From: Legionella birminghamensis
GTDB lineage: Bacteria > Pseudomonadota > Gammaproteobacteria > Legionellales > Legionellaceae
NCBI RefSeq assembly: GCF_900452515.1
Contig: NZ_UGNW01000001.1
Location: forward strand, 1,736,001 to 1,800,000
DNA length: 64,000 nt
Direction: 5' to 3'
The notes beneath the pieces are model-generated. The model worked only from the letters and a program-made list of their open reading frames with translations, was not told the DNA's origin and made no database searches. The position numbers and the translations under genes are program-made. Shown piece by piece: positions 9,179 to 19,310 of the stretch (the stretch's first letter is position 1; each line of letters begins with the position of its first letter).

Positions 9179-11134
9179 TTATTTGAACGTCACATCCATT
9201 TTTTGACCAGCATTTCCGTTCTTACCCAAAACAATGTCTTTTATTAAAAACCGGCCCGCTGAAAGTGCCCTCACAATATCTCTGGGCATAAAACCTGGCT
9301 CATTATTTATTACAGAAGCAAGCCACTCCGCGCAAACAGGGACACTGGTGAGGCCGCGTGAGCCAAATCCTGCACAAATGTATAATCCAGGTAAAAAGGC
9401 CCCTTCTACCGCCAGCCAGCGTTTGGAATCATCGACAAGCCTTGCAAAACGCTGCTGAAAGAGCGGCTTATCCGGTACAGGTCCGACTACAGGAAGATAA
9501 TCAGGCGCCGCCGTCCGGATACCTGCCCATTGGTCTTTGGCAGCTCGGTGCCAGTTTATATTTCCCGCAAGTTGATCGAGCTTTTGCAGGTTCACTTGAT
9601 TAGCCCTTTCATTCGTATCCAAATGGTCAAACTGCAGCTCATAGGTCGCTCCTAATGCATGCAAACCATTCCTGGCGGGAAGAACATGGCCCTCACCGCA
9701 TATCGGGCGTTTCAGGGCGCTGCTTTCAGTTGATTGATCTATCCAGGTCATTTGGCCTTTAATACGTTTTAGGGGTAACCACTGCGTCGGAGTAAATTCG
9801 CCGGCCTGGTACCCATTTGCCAATACAAGTACATCAGCCTGTAAATTGTTGGTAAACCATTGTCCGTTTTCATGATTGATTTCGGAAACCGTTGAGTTCG
9901 CGTAAATTTCGATTTGTGGATGCTGCAGCAAAGAACCGCATAATTGCGGTATATCAATCCAGCCTGAAGCCGGGATAAATAGCCCCCCCTCACTTAAGGC
10001 AATTCCTGCTTTCAATGATGCTTCATTGGCGTTAATCCAAGACGCCAGTTCGGGATAAAGGACGAGCCAGTTTTTGAGGCTTGATTGTAATTTGCGTTCC
10101 TTGCCGCTATATGCGACTTGTAAAATCCCGCTTAAATCGGCAAAGTCATTAATTGAAGGAATCTGCTGATAAAATCGTACAGCGTATAAATAGGCCATCA
10201 GCATAAAATCTGTCAAAGGTGACTTAAAAGCAGATAATTGAGGGTATAAAATCGCCTGGCTATTCCCTGATGCGCCCTGGGCATGACTTGCCCGCTGTTC
10301 AATCAACCTTACTTCCCAGCCCCGCTTTGCCAATGCGCAGGCAGTCATTGCCCCCGCAAGTCCTGCACCGACAATAATGGCCTTCTTTTCTTTAAACTCC
10401 CGTTTTACTGAAGCGTGCCATGCGGTTATCCGCCTGCTTGCGCTATAACGCGCTTCTAAAAACTCACCTGCCGGCATTTGCTTTTGTTGATTTATCCTGA
10501 AACCACAGTTGTGCAAATTATCTTTAACAGCGTTCTCTTCCAAGAACCCGGCAAATGTACATCCAGGTCTGGATAATAAGGCAATTGTTTTAAATAGGTC
10601 CTGTGTCAGGGTTTCACTATTACCAGGCAAATACCAGGCATCGAATTGAGCGCACTCCAGATTAGAGTCAAGCTTAAGATCGCCAGAGCATAGCAGCTGC
10701 TGGAAACACGAACTGGCCTCTCCTAACATTAGGATTAATCTGACACGGCCATTAGATAATGAAAGAAAATGAAAACCGGGGGTCAGGACAGGATATTGTT
10801 TTACCAGTTCGCCGGCAAGTGCATCAAATTCACTCCACTGCTCCAGATAGTTTTTTAAGTCCCCTGCCTTGAGAGGATGCTTTTCGCAACTGTAATAATA
10901 TAATATCGCTTCTTCTGGCGCGTATCTTAGCCAGGCATGCCATGTTGAAAGAAAATTCAAGGCATTGCCAAATCCTGTCTCCCCAATGCAAAAATACTTT
11001 TGCGGACAAAGCGCAAGCCAGCGATTAACCAGATCATTCGCTTCAAGAAAAGCATGACTTATCTCAGCAAGAGAAGCTGGACTATTCACTTTAGGAGGTT
11101 TGGCAGTTTCTACAGGTATAAAGGGATTACTCAC
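9179..11134 (-). CDS. mnmC: Bifunctional tRNA mnm5s2U biosynthesis protein MnmC
   Basis: 651-residue fusion enzyme finishing the mnm5s2U34 modification. Residues about 1-240 are the SAM-dependent methyltransferase half (CIGETGFGNALNFLSTW). Residues from about 250 are the FAD oxidase half that removes the carboxymethyl group, with the dinucleotide motif VGAGLAGAMTACALAKRGW and a C-terminal YICAGFGSRGLTSVP. Length fits full MnmC. It works downstream of MnmA (1.9 kb) and MnmE/G. Its start at 11134 lies close to a degenerate CCGCGG repeat. Confidence 0.96.
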   Translation of the reverse strand: MSNPFIPVETAKPPKVNSPASLAEISHAFLEANDLVNRWLALCPQKYFCIGETGFGNALNFLSTWHAWLRYAPEEAILYYYSCEKHPLKAGDLKNYLEQWSEFDALAGELVKQYPVLTPGFHFLSLSNGRVRLILMLGEASSCFQQLLCSGDLKLDSNLECAQFDAWYLPGNSETLTQDLFKTIALLSRPGCTFAGFLEENAVKDNLHNCGFRINQQKQMPAGEFLEARYSASRRITAWHASVKREFKEKKAIIVGAGLAGAMTACALAKRGWEVRLIEQRASHAQGASGNSQAILYPQLSAFKSPLTDFMLMAYLYAVRFYQQIPSINDFADLSGILQVAYSGKERKLQSSLKNWLVLYPELASWINANEASLKAGIALSEGGLFIPASGWIDIPQLCGSLLQHPQIEIYANSTVSEINHENGQWFTNNLQADVLVLANGYQAGEFTPTQWLPLKRIKGQMTWIDQSTESSALKRPICGEGHVLPARNGLHALGATYELQFDHLDTNERANQVNLQKLDQLAGNINWHRAAKDQWAGIRTAAPDYLPVVGPVPDKPLFQQRFARLVDDSKRWLAVEGAFLPGLYICAGFGSRGLTSVPVCAEWLASVINNEPGFMPRDIVRALSAGRFLIKDIVLGKNGNAGQKMDVTFK

Positions 11135-11206
11135 CGCAGCCGCTCAGTTGATAACAACAATCGGGAGTTTATCCTGATTAGCGCAGGGAGGACAAGCAGG
11201 CCTTAA

Positions 11207-11262
11207 GAATCCCCGTGCCAAACAGAACGAATTCGCGCGGCTTCGACCGGGGGATCCATGTC
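11207..11262. repeat. Dispersed CCGCGG element, degenerate copy
   Basis: Contains AATCCCCGTGCC, then GAATTCGCGCGGCTTCGACCGGGGGATCC. Order and flanks match the palindromic element at 3.4 kb, but both arms carry substitutions. It lies upstream of mnmC. Confidence 0.5.
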
Positions 11263-11368
11263 TGAGTGAGCCTCACAAATTTTAGACAGCCAAACTCAGC
11301 TTATATCTCAATTTGGGTTAGACTGTTTCTATTCGTTAGCTAATGCATTTGTGTAGATAGCTATGGGC

Positions 11369-11462
11369 ACCGACCGCGGAGCCTATCTATCCGCTCAAAT
11401 GGGTCCCGCGGTCTATGCCGCGGGAATTCGATTGGTCTATGGCTGCGGGAATTCGGTTAGCC
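11369..11462. repeat. Dispersed CCGCGG palindrome inside the 3' end of the POT transporter gene
   Basis: Perfect CCCGCGG (11405-11411) / CCGCGGG (11418-11424) with spacer TCTATG, followed by GAATTCGATTGG and a second partial unit (GGTCTATGGCTGCGGGAATTCGG). The element supplies the last 20 or so codons and the stop of the transporter gene. Confidence 0.75.
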
Positions 11463-12976
11463 TTCGCTAGAGAGATCGGCTGGTCTGCTCCCTGGGAATT
11501 AATAGTAGTGGATTGATTAATCATCCATCTTTTCAGCATCGGTGCTAAAACAAATAGCAAAAAGCCGGCAGCAATGGCTGATAGGCCCAGGATAAGGAAG
11601 ACGCGGCTGTATCCGGGATTTGTGAAGGCAGGATCGAAACTATCCATGCCTGCCGTCATCCAGTTTGAACTGTAGCTGGATAGTGTTGCGCCAACCCCGC
11701 TGGTGAGCATCCACATTCCCATCATTACTCCTTGAAGGGAAGCGGGTGCCAGGCTGCCTATCATGGCATAACCTATGGGTGAAATTAATAACTCACCTGC
11801 GCTTTGTAAAACAAAGCTGCTGATAACCCAGAGCGGTGAAGTTAAACCTCTTGCGTCCGCATGGCTAATGCCCACTGGCAATATTGAAAAGGCAATGCCG
11901 ATGAAGACCAGGGCGATAGCAAACTGGGTAGGGATATTTACACCGATATTTCTTGACCTTAGCCTGTTAAGGATAATGCTTAAGAGCGGACCTCCCAAAA
12001 CGATACAGATGGTATTAATATTTTGAAACCACTGAGGCGGGATGGTCACAAATAACCAATGACGCTGCACATTATGATCGATGAAATGAGTCAATCCCAT
12101 TGGGCCTATTTGATATAAGGTCCAAAACACCACACTGACGGCCATTAGTACAATAAAGGCATAAATTTTTTCACGAGCTGCAGCACTGTCTTGTGCTCGT
12201 GCAAGACAGTAAATAACGAGCAGCATTATCGCACCGGTTATTAATACGAGTTTGTTTGCAAATTCTGCAAAATGAAGTAACGGCTGTAATGCCAGGAATA
12301 ACAGTACAACCATAAGCATGCCCAACAGAAGGGATTTTTTCTGTTTCGGTTTGGATAAGCGTGCATAACTTGTGTCCTTATCCGCCAATGACGACCAATT
12401 ATAGAGGCAAATCACCAGTGCTATGAGGTTTCCCAGACTGCTTAATAAAAACAGGCGTTCATAGCCCTGAAAAAGCTGGAAATAGCCGCTTAGGCTAAAA
12501 CCAACGAAGAAACCGATATTCATGCCTGCATAATTATACAAAAAAGCGGTTTCCCTTCGCGTATCCTCAGGCGTGAACAGCTGCGTTAATATGCAGTTGA
12601 TACAAGTGACATTCAAACCACAACCAGTAAGAAATGCAGCAAGCCCATAATAAAGACAGGTCATGCTTTCTGTTGAGAGCAGAACACAGCCAATAATCTG
12701 CGCAAGCATACCAATACTGAATAACATGCGGTTGGAGAAATAACGCCCGCCCATACATCCGCCCAGTAAGTGGAGGGCGAAATTGAAAGCAACGAATACC
12801 CCCATAATACTGTTGGCATTCTGCGCCGTCAGTGTCAAAGGGCCCGTCATATAAAGGACCAGGGTAGAATAGAGGACACTAAAGCTTAAAGTAGAGAAAA
12901 TCTGAATACAAAACAGAGCAAACACACCTTGCGGCCAATTAATTGAAGCTGATTTGATTCTGTCCTCTGCCGGCAC
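11387..12976 (-). CDS. POT/PTR-family proton-dependent oligopeptide transporter (MFS)
   Basis: Membrane protein of about 530 aa with 12-14 hydrophobic segments. POT features include the N-terminal WPQGVFALFCIQIFSTLSFS, FLYNYAGMNIGFFVGFSLSGY, and SAGELLISPIGYAMIGSLAP near residue 400, typical of bacterial Dtp peptide symporters. AAGGA lies 6 bases before a GTG at 12974-12976, which I prefer to the ATG at 13021. The tail after IAKANRIPAA-like sequence is translated from a dispersed CCGCGG repeat, so the native C-terminus was probably replaced. It diverges from pta. Confidence 0.85.
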   Translation of the reverse strand: MPAEDRIKSASINWPQGVFALFCIQIFSTLSFSVLYSTLVLYMTGPLTLTAQNANSIMGVFVAFNFALHLLGGCMGGRYFSNRMLFSIGMLAQIIGCVLLSTESMTCLYYGLAAFLTGCGLNVTCINCILTQLFTPEDTRRETAFLYNYAGMNIGFFVGFSLSGYFQLFQGYERLFLLSSLGNLIALVICLYNWSSLADKDTSYARLSKPKQKKSLLLGMLMVVLLFLALQPLLHFAEFANKLVLITGAIMLLVIYCLARAQDSAAAREKIYAFIVLMAVSVVFWTLYQIGPMGLTHFIDHNVQRHWLFVTIPPQWFQNINTICIVLGGPLLSIILNRLRSRNIGVNIPTQFAIALVFIGIAFSILPVGISHADARGLTSPLWVISSFVLQSAGELLISPIGYAMIGSLAPASLQGVMMGMWMLTSGVGATLSSYSSNWMTAGMDSFDPAFTNPGYSRVFLILGLSAIAAGFLLFVLAPMLKRWMINQSTTINSQGADQPISLAKANRIPAAIDQSNSRGIDRGTHLSG

Positions 12977-13178
12977 AATACATCCTTTTCTTAGATTGTT
13001 CCAAATGACTATGCCATGCAATGAGAAAGCTGTCTATGCGGGATCGATAAATTTATAGTATGGGGATATTACTACCTTTATGAGGAAGTATATAATTCAT
13101 AAAAACTGTATTATTTTTTCTTAACTTAAGCATTCATATAGTCTAAAATCAACTAAGACTGACCACGGTAGAAACAAT

Positions 13179-15239
13179 ATGCATAAAAAGATATATCTTA
13201 CCGGTATTGAGAAACGAGCTGGAAAATCATTTATTTCCCTTGGCATAGTTTCAACCTTCATTGCAGAACAAATTGCCTTCCGCTGTTTTAAGCTTTTCAG
13301 TGAAAAAGACGATGCTCAGAAATGCTTATTGGAAAAAACGACCGGTTCACCAGTTCCAGCAATAATGGACGTTAATCAGGCTATTTCCCTGATGCGAACA
13401 CAGCCGGATGATCTTCTGGGAATGGTTTTAGAGAAAACACAGGTTGAGAATTCATCAGTACTTGATTATTTTGAAGGAACTGATTTTGAAAGCGACAATG
13501 ATGTTTATGAGTTCCAGTTTAATATAAACATGGCTTATCAGTTAAATTGCTCTTTGTTTCTGGTTGTCTCTTCAAAAGACCGCACACTTGATCATACGCT
13601 TGCTGTGTTGAATACAGCAATTGAAATGTGCAAACGCTCGCATGTTGCTGTAGCCGGCATTATTGTCAGCCGCGTTCACGATGAAACGGAAGCAGAATTA
13701 TTATTCACCGGGCATTTTCCATTTATTCCCTTTGTAGTTATTATTCCAGAGTTTGAACAATTATCCAGCCCATCAGTCCGGGCCATTGCTCAATTGCTAA
13801 ATGCCGACGTACTATGCGGCAGGAATGAACTGGATCGTCCTGTGCGTGAGTTTACCGTTGCAGCCAAGACTATCGGTAATTTTCTGGAATCACGCTTAGA
13901 TCGCAATGGTATGCTGATTATTACCCCTGATGACCGAATCGATGTTCTTTTAGGGGCATTGCTTGCCGAGCAGTCCGCAAACTATCCCAAAATCGCCGGA
14001 ATTGTTCTGACTGGCGGGGAAAAGCCCGGCATCATTATACGAAACATTATTTCCGGTCTGGAACATTGCTTTCCGGTATTGCTGGTAGAATACAAGACCT
14101 ATGAGACAGCTACCCGATTGTATTCGGCCAAATTTAGCCTGGATGTTTCTGATGAGGGACGGGTTAAAATCGCGGCTCAGGCCATGGTCCCCTATTTATC
14201 ACAACCTCTCTTAAGAATGCTGAGCAGCAAAGCACATACTCCCTCAATGAGCCCTGCTATCTTCCTCTATGAGTTGATTCGAAAAGCAAGGGAAAGAAAA
14301 TGCCATATTGTTCTACCCGAAGGAGAGGACAGCCGTATTCTGATTGCGGCTGATTATTTACTTAAGCGCAATGTTGTAAAAATTACCCTGCTTGGTGATC
14401 CGCAGAAAATTAAAATGCACTCTAAGCGTCTTGAGCTGGAACTTCCCAATGTCCGCATTATTGATATTGAGAAATCAACTGATAAAGTAATTTTCGCGAA
14501 TGAATATTTCAAATTAAGACAACATAAAAATATTAATTTTCCTATTGCCCTTGAACGGATGACAGATGTCAATTATTTTGCTGCCATGATGGTTTACATC
14601 GGGGAAGCGGACGGCATGGTTTCAGGTGCCGCTCATACTACTGCGGATACAGTCCGCCCTGCCCTGGAGATTATTAAAACAAAACAGGGCATATCCAAAG
14701 TTTCCTCAGTTTTTATCATGTGCATGCCTACCCGGGTTTTAATCTATGGGGATTGCGCGATAAATCCAGAGCCGGACAGCCAGACCCTGGCGGAGATTGC
14801 AGAGCAGGCGGTCGACATGGCAAGACGACTTGGGATCAGTCCTAAAGTGGCATTATTGTCTTATTCTTCCGGCGAATCGGGTAAAGGGCAAAGTGTTGAA
14901 AAAGTAGCAAACGCCATGGATATTCTTCGTAAAAAACATCCCAAATTAGCAGCGGAAGGTCCTTTACAATATGATGCTGCTGTTGATCCCGAAGTGGCTG
15001 CGAAAAAAATGCCTGATTCAAAAGTGGCGGGTAGAGCTAATGTTCTTATCTTTCCGGACCTAAACACCGGTAATAATACTTACAAAGCAGTACAGCGAGA
15101 AAGCGGCGCCTTGGCCATCGGCCCTGTTTTACTCGGACTTAATAAACCCATTAATGATTTAAGCAGAGGCTGCACACCCCAGGATGTCATCAATACCATT
15201 CTGGTGACTGCCATTCAGGTTAACCGGGAAAAATTATGA
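13179..15239 (+). CDS. pta: Phosphate acetyltransferase Pta (long form)
   Basis: 686-residue Pta that interconverts acetyl-CoA and acetyl phosphate. Residues 1 to about 210 form a BioD-like P-loop-fold domain (YLTGIEKRAGKSFISLG), the middle is a DRTGG-like domain, and from about 360 is the catalytic PTA_PTB domain (IVLPEGEDSRIL, DGMVSGAAHTTADTVRPAL, INPEPDSQTLAEIA). It ends in VVAxxx-free KNPINDLSRG-like sequence close to the family C-terminus. ackA begins 4 bases inside its stop (ATGA), showing coupled translation. Confidence 0.96.
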   Translation: MHKKIYLTGIEKRAGKSFISLGIVSTFIAEQIAFRCFKLFSEKDDAQKCLLEKTTGSPVPAIMDVNQAISLMRTQPDDLLGMVLEKTQVENSSVLDYFEGTDFESDNDVYEFQFNINMAYQLNCSLFLVVSSKDRTLDHTLAVLNTAIEMCKRSHVAVAGIIVSRVHDETEAELLFTGHFPFIPFVVIIPEFEQLSSPSVRAIAQLLNADVLCGRNELDRPVREFTVAAKTIGNFLESRLDRNGMLIITPDDRIDVLLGALLAEQSANYPKIAGIVLTGGEKPGIIIRNIISGLEHCFPVLLVEYKTYETATRLYSAKFSLDVSDEGRVKIAAQAMVPYLSQPLLRMLSSKAHTPSMSPAIFLYELIRKARERKCHIVLPEGEDSRILIAADYLLKRNVVKITLLGDPQKIKMHSKRLELELPNVRIIDIEKSTDKVIFANEYFKLRQHKNINFPIALERMTDVNYFAAMMVYIGEADGMVSGAAHTTADTVRPALEIIKTKQGISKVSSVFIMCMPTRVLIYGDCAINPEPDSQTLAEIAEQAVDMARRLGISPKVALLSYSSGESGKGQSVEKVANAMDILRKKHPKLAAEGPLQYDAAVDPEVAAKKMPDSKVAGRANVLIFPDLNTGNNTYKAVQRESGALAIGPVLLGLNKPINDLSRGCTPQDVINTILVTAIQVNREKL

Positions 15240-16405
15240 ATATTCTTTCAATCAATGCGGGCAGTTCTTCCATTAAATATAAAGCCTATAGTTTATCAAA
15301 TAAAAAACATAAGCTTTTGCTTGGCGGTTTGATGGAGGGTATTGGCGAGCCTTTAGGTAAATGGCATCATCATTTTAAAAAAAGTTCAGTGGAAGAACAT
15401 CAGTTTAGCAACCACGCAGAGGCTTTCGCCTTATTATCTTCCCGCCTGAACTCAGATCTGGTTGATCATCCCATCTCCCGCATAGGTCATCGCGTCGTGC
15501 ATGGGGGTACGGATTTGTTCGAACCGACTCTTATTACGCCTGAAAAACTTAAACAGATCAAAGAATTAAACTTTCTGGCCCCTATTCATAACCCTGTCAA
15601 TGTACTGGGGATTGAACTAGCGCAGGAGAATTTTCCTGAAGCAATTCACGTTGCGGTATTTGATACAGGTTTTCATCATCAGATGCCTGCTCATGTTTAT
15701 CATTATCCAATCAACATGGATGTAAGCAGGCAATACCAAATCAGACGTTATGGATTTCATGGAATTAATCATGAATATGTAGCCAGATGCGCCGCCCAGT
15801 TTCTCGATAAGCCGCTCAGTGCCTGTAATTTTATCAGCCTTCACTTGGGAAATGGTGCAAGCGCTTGCTTAATCAAACGGGGAGTATCTGCTGATACATC
15901 AATGGGATTAACCCCACTGGCCGGCCTGGTCATGGGAACACGTTGCGGTGATATTGATCCTGCCATTCCTCTCTACCTCCTGGATAAAGGCCTTAGCGCC
16001 GGTGAAGTTGACTCGTTATTAAACAAAAATAGCGGTCTTTACGGGATTGCCCGGGATAATGACATGCGCAATCTGACAAAGCGCTTTGCCGAAGGCGATC
16101 CGGATGCAAAATTGGCAGTTCATATGTATGTGTATAGTATCCAAAAGTTTATCGGTGCTTATTTAAGCCAGTTAGAACAGCTCGATGCCCTTATTTTTAC
16201 CGGCGGTGTCGGGGAAAATGCTTCATTAATCCGTAAAATGATTTTGACCCCGTTGAAGCATTTCAATTTTTTTATCGATGAAGAAAAAAATGCTGAAACA
16301 GTGGAGGCTTGCCTTAATATCTCGGATGTTGGCCATAATATTCTGGTTATACGGGGTGATGAAGAAGCAATGATTGCGGAAAAGGTCTTTTCTTTAAAAG
16401 AATGA
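15236..16405 (+). CDS. ackA: Acetate kinase AckA
   Basis: 389-residue acetate/propionate kinase of the ASKHA fold; it makes ATP from acetyl phosphate. Landmarks are the phosphate loop LSINAGSSSIKYKAY (residues 3-17), GHRVVHGG, VAVFDTGFHHQMP with the catalytic aspartate, RRYGFHGINHEYV, and LGNGASACLI. It is translationally coupled to pta through an ATGA overlap. Since the window also encodes prpBCD, the pair could serve propionyl as well as acetyl phosphate; that is inference. Confidence 0.96.
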   Translation: MNILSINAGSSSIKYKAYSLSNKKHKLLLGGLMEGIGEPLGKWHHHFKKSSVEEHQFSNHAEAFALLSSRLNSDLVDHPISRIGHRVVHGGTDLFEPTLITPEKLKQIKELNFLAPIHNPVNVLGIELAQENFPEAIHVAVFDTGFHHQMPAHVYHYPINMDVSRQYQIRRYGFHGINHEYVARCAAQFLDKPLSACNFISLHLGNGASACLIKRGVSADTSMGLTPLAGLVMGTRCGDIDPAIPLYLLDKGLSAGEVDSLLNKNSGLYGIARDNDMRNLTKRFAEGDPDAKLAVHMYVYSIQKFIGAYLSQLEQLDALIFTGGVGENASLIRKMILTPLKHFNFFIDEEKNAETVEACLNISDVGHNILVIRGDEEAMIAEKVFSLKE

Positions 16406-16455
16406 TGGCAACCCCGAGTCTCATATTCTGCATCCAGGCCGCCTGACCTGACCGC

Positions 16456-16493
16456 CCCCGAATCCCCGCGGTCAAAGCCCCGGAAATTCGGGG
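16456..16493. repeat. Dispersed CCGCGG element between convergent ackA and hemL
   Basis: An 8-bp perfect inverted repeat CCCCGAAT (16456-16463) / ATTCGGGG (16486-16493) encloses CCCCGCGGTCAAAGCCCCGG. It shares the CCGAATCCCCGCGG half-unit with the 3.4-kb copy and is positioned where a shared terminator would lie. Confidence 0.6.
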
Positions 16494-16502
16494 TTCAGCT
16501 GA

Positions 16503-17798
16503 CTAAGCGCGAACCTTCAGGCACTCATCCAACACATCAACTGCAGCTTCCTGAGTCAATCGAATTTCTTCTTTTTGATGCGCAGAGGAGACAAAGCCGG
16601 CTTCATATAAAGAAGGTGCAAAATACACGCCTTTTCTTAGCATGCCATGATAAAAGCGTTTGAACAGTTCTTCATCGGATGAGGCGATGTCCGCATAGCT
16701 AAAGACCTGTGGGAGTTCACTAAAGCAGAAACCAAACATTCCCCCTAAAGAGGCTGAACAAAACGGAACATTCAGAGACTTTGCTGCTTCAGCCAAAGCC
16801 TGAATCAATGCTTTGGTAGTCAAGTCAAGATTCTCAAAAAAACCAGGCTTTTCAATCTCTGTCAAGGTTGCCAGGCCAGCAGCCATGGCCAGAGGGTTGC
16901 CAGACAAAGTTCCAGCCTGATAAACCTTACCTTCCGGAGCAAGATGGCTCATAATGGACGCCTTGCCGCCAACCGCACCTACCGGCATGCCTCCGCCAAT
17001 CACTTTACCCAAGGTAGTTAAATCAGGTTCGATGTTGAAAACAGACTGCGCACCTCCCAAGGCGACACGAAATCCAGTCATTACTTCGTCAAAAATCAGC
17101 AAGGCATTATAGTGATCACAAAGCTCGCGTAAACCATTAAGGAATTCTGGGCGAGGTAGAACAAAGCCCATATTGCCAGCAACCGGCTCAAGAATAACTG
17201 CTGCAATGTCATTTTGATATGTTTCAAATAACTGGGCCGTGCAGGCGAGATCGTTGAAGTCTGCAGTCAGGGTATGCTCTGTAATACTTGCAGGAATTCC
17301 AGGAGTTGAAGGGATGCCCAGCGTTAGCAGGCCAGATCCTGCTTTAACCAATAAGCTATCATTATGGCCATGATAACAGCCATTAAACTTGATAATTTTA
17401 TTCTTGCCGGTAAAGCCTCTGGCTAATCGAATAGCGGTCATGGTGGCCTCTGTGCCAGAATTAACCATTCGTACTTTCTCAATGGAAGGCATTAATTGAA
17501 TAATTTTCTCTGCGAGGCGAACTTCCAACTCAGTAGGCGCTCCAAAACTCATCCCATTTTGTAAAGCCTCAGTAACTGCTTCGATGACCTTGGGATGACA
17601 ATGGCCTAAAATTAAGGGGCCCCATGAGCCAACATAGTCGATGTAATGACGGTTATCCGCATCGATTAAATAAGCGCCCTTCCCCTGTTTAAAAAAAACA
17701 GGCTCTCCACCTACCCCTCTGAATGCACGAACAGGCGAATTAACACCGCCAGGAATTACGGCCTGAGCCTCATTGAAAAGTTGTTGCGAATAACTCAT
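16503..17798 (-). CDS. hemL: Glutamate-1-semialdehyde 2,1-aminomutase HemL
   Basis: 431-residue PLP enzyme converting glutamate-1-semialdehyde to 5-aminolevulinate for haem. Clear features: [21 protein letters not shown] at the N-terminus, [33 protein letters not shown], and the PLP lysine in [24 protein letters not shown] precedes the ATG at 17796-17798, fixing the start; the open frame to 17855 is not used. It diverges from rubredoxin. Confidence 0.96.
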   Translation of the reverse strand: MSYSQQLFNEAQAVIPGGVNSPVRAFRGVGGEPVFFKQGKGAYLIDADNRHYIDYVGSWGPLILGHCHPKVIEAVTEALQNGMSFGAPTELEVRLAEKIIQLMPSIEKVRMVNSGTEATMTAIRLARGFTGKNKIIKFNGCYHGHNDSLLVKAGSGLLTLGIPSTPGIPASITEHTLTADFNDLACTAQLFETYQNDIAAVILEPVAGNMGFVLPRPEFLNGLRELCDHYNALLIFDEVMTGFRVALGGAQSVFNIEPDLTTLGKVIGGGMPVGAVGGKASIMSHLAPEGKVYQAGTLSGNPLAMAAGLATLTEIEKPGFFENLDLTTKALIQALAEAAKSLNVPFCSASLGGMFGFCFSELPQVFSYADIASSDEELFKRFYHGMLRKGVYFAPSLYEAGFVSSAHQKEEIRLTQEAAVDVLDECLKVRA

Positions 17799-17942
17799 GA
17801 CTACTCCTTGCCTAAGAAAGGACTTAATTCTACCTTTTTTTAACCATTTGATCAAAAATAACCACCCACCTATACTTGTAACTTTACAAGACTATAGACA
17901 ATCGTTAAATTACAGCTTTTTTAAATTTAGAGATTCTTATCC

Positions 17943-18122
17943 ATGCAGGAATTCAAAAAATACATTTGTGTCATTTGTGGCTTTATTTACGACGAACAGG
18001 AAGGCTGGCCCGAAGACGGGATTGAGCCGGGTACTCGCTGGGAAGATGTTCCCGAAAATTGGTTCTGTCCAGATTGCGGTGCCGGGAAAGAAGATTTCGA
18101 GATGATTGAAATAGAAGAATAA
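17943..18122 (+). CDS. rubA: Rubredoxin
   Basis: 59-residue rubredoxin, an electron carrier with one iron held by four cysteines. Both CxxC pairs are present: [11 protein letters not shown] (Cys9, Cys12) and [12 protein letters not shown] (Cys42, Cys45), with the typical [20 protein letters not shown] linker. A short acidic tail ends the protein. It diverges from hemL with about 145 bases between. In related bacteria rubredoxin passes electrons to alkane hydroxylases or oxygen/peroxide-detoxifying enzymes; no such partner is adjacent. Confidence 0.95.
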   Translation: MQEFKKYICVICGFIYDEQEGWPEDGIEPGTRWEDVPENWFCPDCGAGKEDFEMIEIEE

Positions 18123-18232
18123 TTTTAGATTCTCCGCAGTTTTCACAAATTATTGCTATTCTTGAAATATCCGGGAATAGTTAATCGCTTTTTCCAGACA
18201 GCTAGAAAAAGCGATTATAAGTGAAGGCGCTA

Positions 18233-19234
18233 ATGAATCAGTTAGAACAACTCAAGCAATATTCGGAGATAGTTGCCGATACAGGCGATATTCAACTGCT
18301 CAAACTATTTCAAACCCGTGATGCTACCACCAACCCGAAACTGATCCTCGATGCAGCATTGAATACTGGTTACCAGCCAATATTAAATAAAATTCTCGCA
18401 GAATCGAAACAGGACGATAACTCTGGCTATCCGCAATCCATCCGCTTTGCCGCAGGCTTTATTACAGAAATTGGTGCAGAACTCTTACAGATTATTCCTG
18501 GCAGAATTTCAAGCGAACTGGATCCTCGTTTATCCTTCAATACAAAAGAAACGGTGAGGCGAGCGCAATACCTGATATCTCTCTATGAGAAGAAAGGCAT
18601 CTCTCGAAACCGGATTTTAATCAAAATAGCTGCCAGTTGGGAAGGCATTAAAGCAGCGGAAGAATTGGAAAAACAGGAAATTCATTGTAATTTGACACTG
18701 GTTTTTTCATTAATTCAGGCAGCCGCCTGCGCTCAGGCCAAAGCGACATTAATCTCCCCTTTCGTAGGCAGATTAAACGATTATTTTTCCAGCCATAATA
18801 TTCCATCCCCTCAATCGCCTGGGGTAGAGTTAATACAAAGTATCATTAACTATTATACGGGCCACTCAATGTCTACTGAAATCATGGCAGCCAGTTTTAG
18901 AGACAAGCAACAGGTGCTCTCAGTGGCAGGAGTCAATTTAATGACTGTTCCACCTGATATTTTAAATGAACTGATGAAAAGCGACGATCCTGTAACCAGG
19001 AAGCTTCAATATATTGCCTCAAACCCTGAACCAGCATTAATTAATTATTCCAACCGAGAGGAGTTTTTACAGGCACTGGCACAAAATAAAGCAGCTTATG
19101 CACTTTTGAAAGACGGTATCTTTAAATTTACCAAGGCTTTTCTTAAACTAAGGCAAATCGCTTTTCAACAACCTAAAATAAAGCTTTTATTTTCTGTCCT
19201 GTCTGCAAAAATTTCGCAGTCCTTGAAGATGTAA
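18233..19234 (+). CDS. tal: Transaldolase
   Basis: 333-residue class I transaldolase of the non-oxidative pentose phosphate pathway. It opens MNQLEQLKQYSEIVADTGDI and contains TRDATTNPKLIL, the Schiff-base lysine in ILIKIAASWEGIKAAEEL, and the ISPFVGR phosphate-binding segment. GAAGG lies 5 bases before the ATG at 18233; an in-frame GTG at 18221 overlaps that site and is rejected. It is about 15 residues longer than E. coli TalB because of a basic C-terminal helix (KIKLLFSVLSAKISQ). Confidence 0.94.
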   Translation: MNQLEQLKQYSEIVADTGDIQLLKLFQTRDATTNPKLILDAALNTGYQPILNKILAESKQDDNSGYPQSIRFAAGFITEIGAELLQIIPGRISSELDPRLSFNTKETVRRAQYLISLYEKKGISRNRILIKIAASWEGIKAAEELEKQEIHCNLTLVFSLIQAAACAQAKATLISPFVGRLNDYFSSHNIPSPQSPGVELIQSIINYYTGHSMSTEIMAASFRDKQQVLSVAGVNLMTVPPDILNELMKSDDPVTRKLQYIASNPEPALINYSNREEFLQALAQNKAAYALLKDGIFKFTKAFLKLRQIAFQQPKIKLLFSVLSAKISQSLKM

Positions 19235-19310
19235 TGAATACAATGGCTTAAAAGCCCGGTAAACCAGGTTGCCATTGCCTCAAGATGAAAGACCTTAATC
19301 TGCAACGTAC

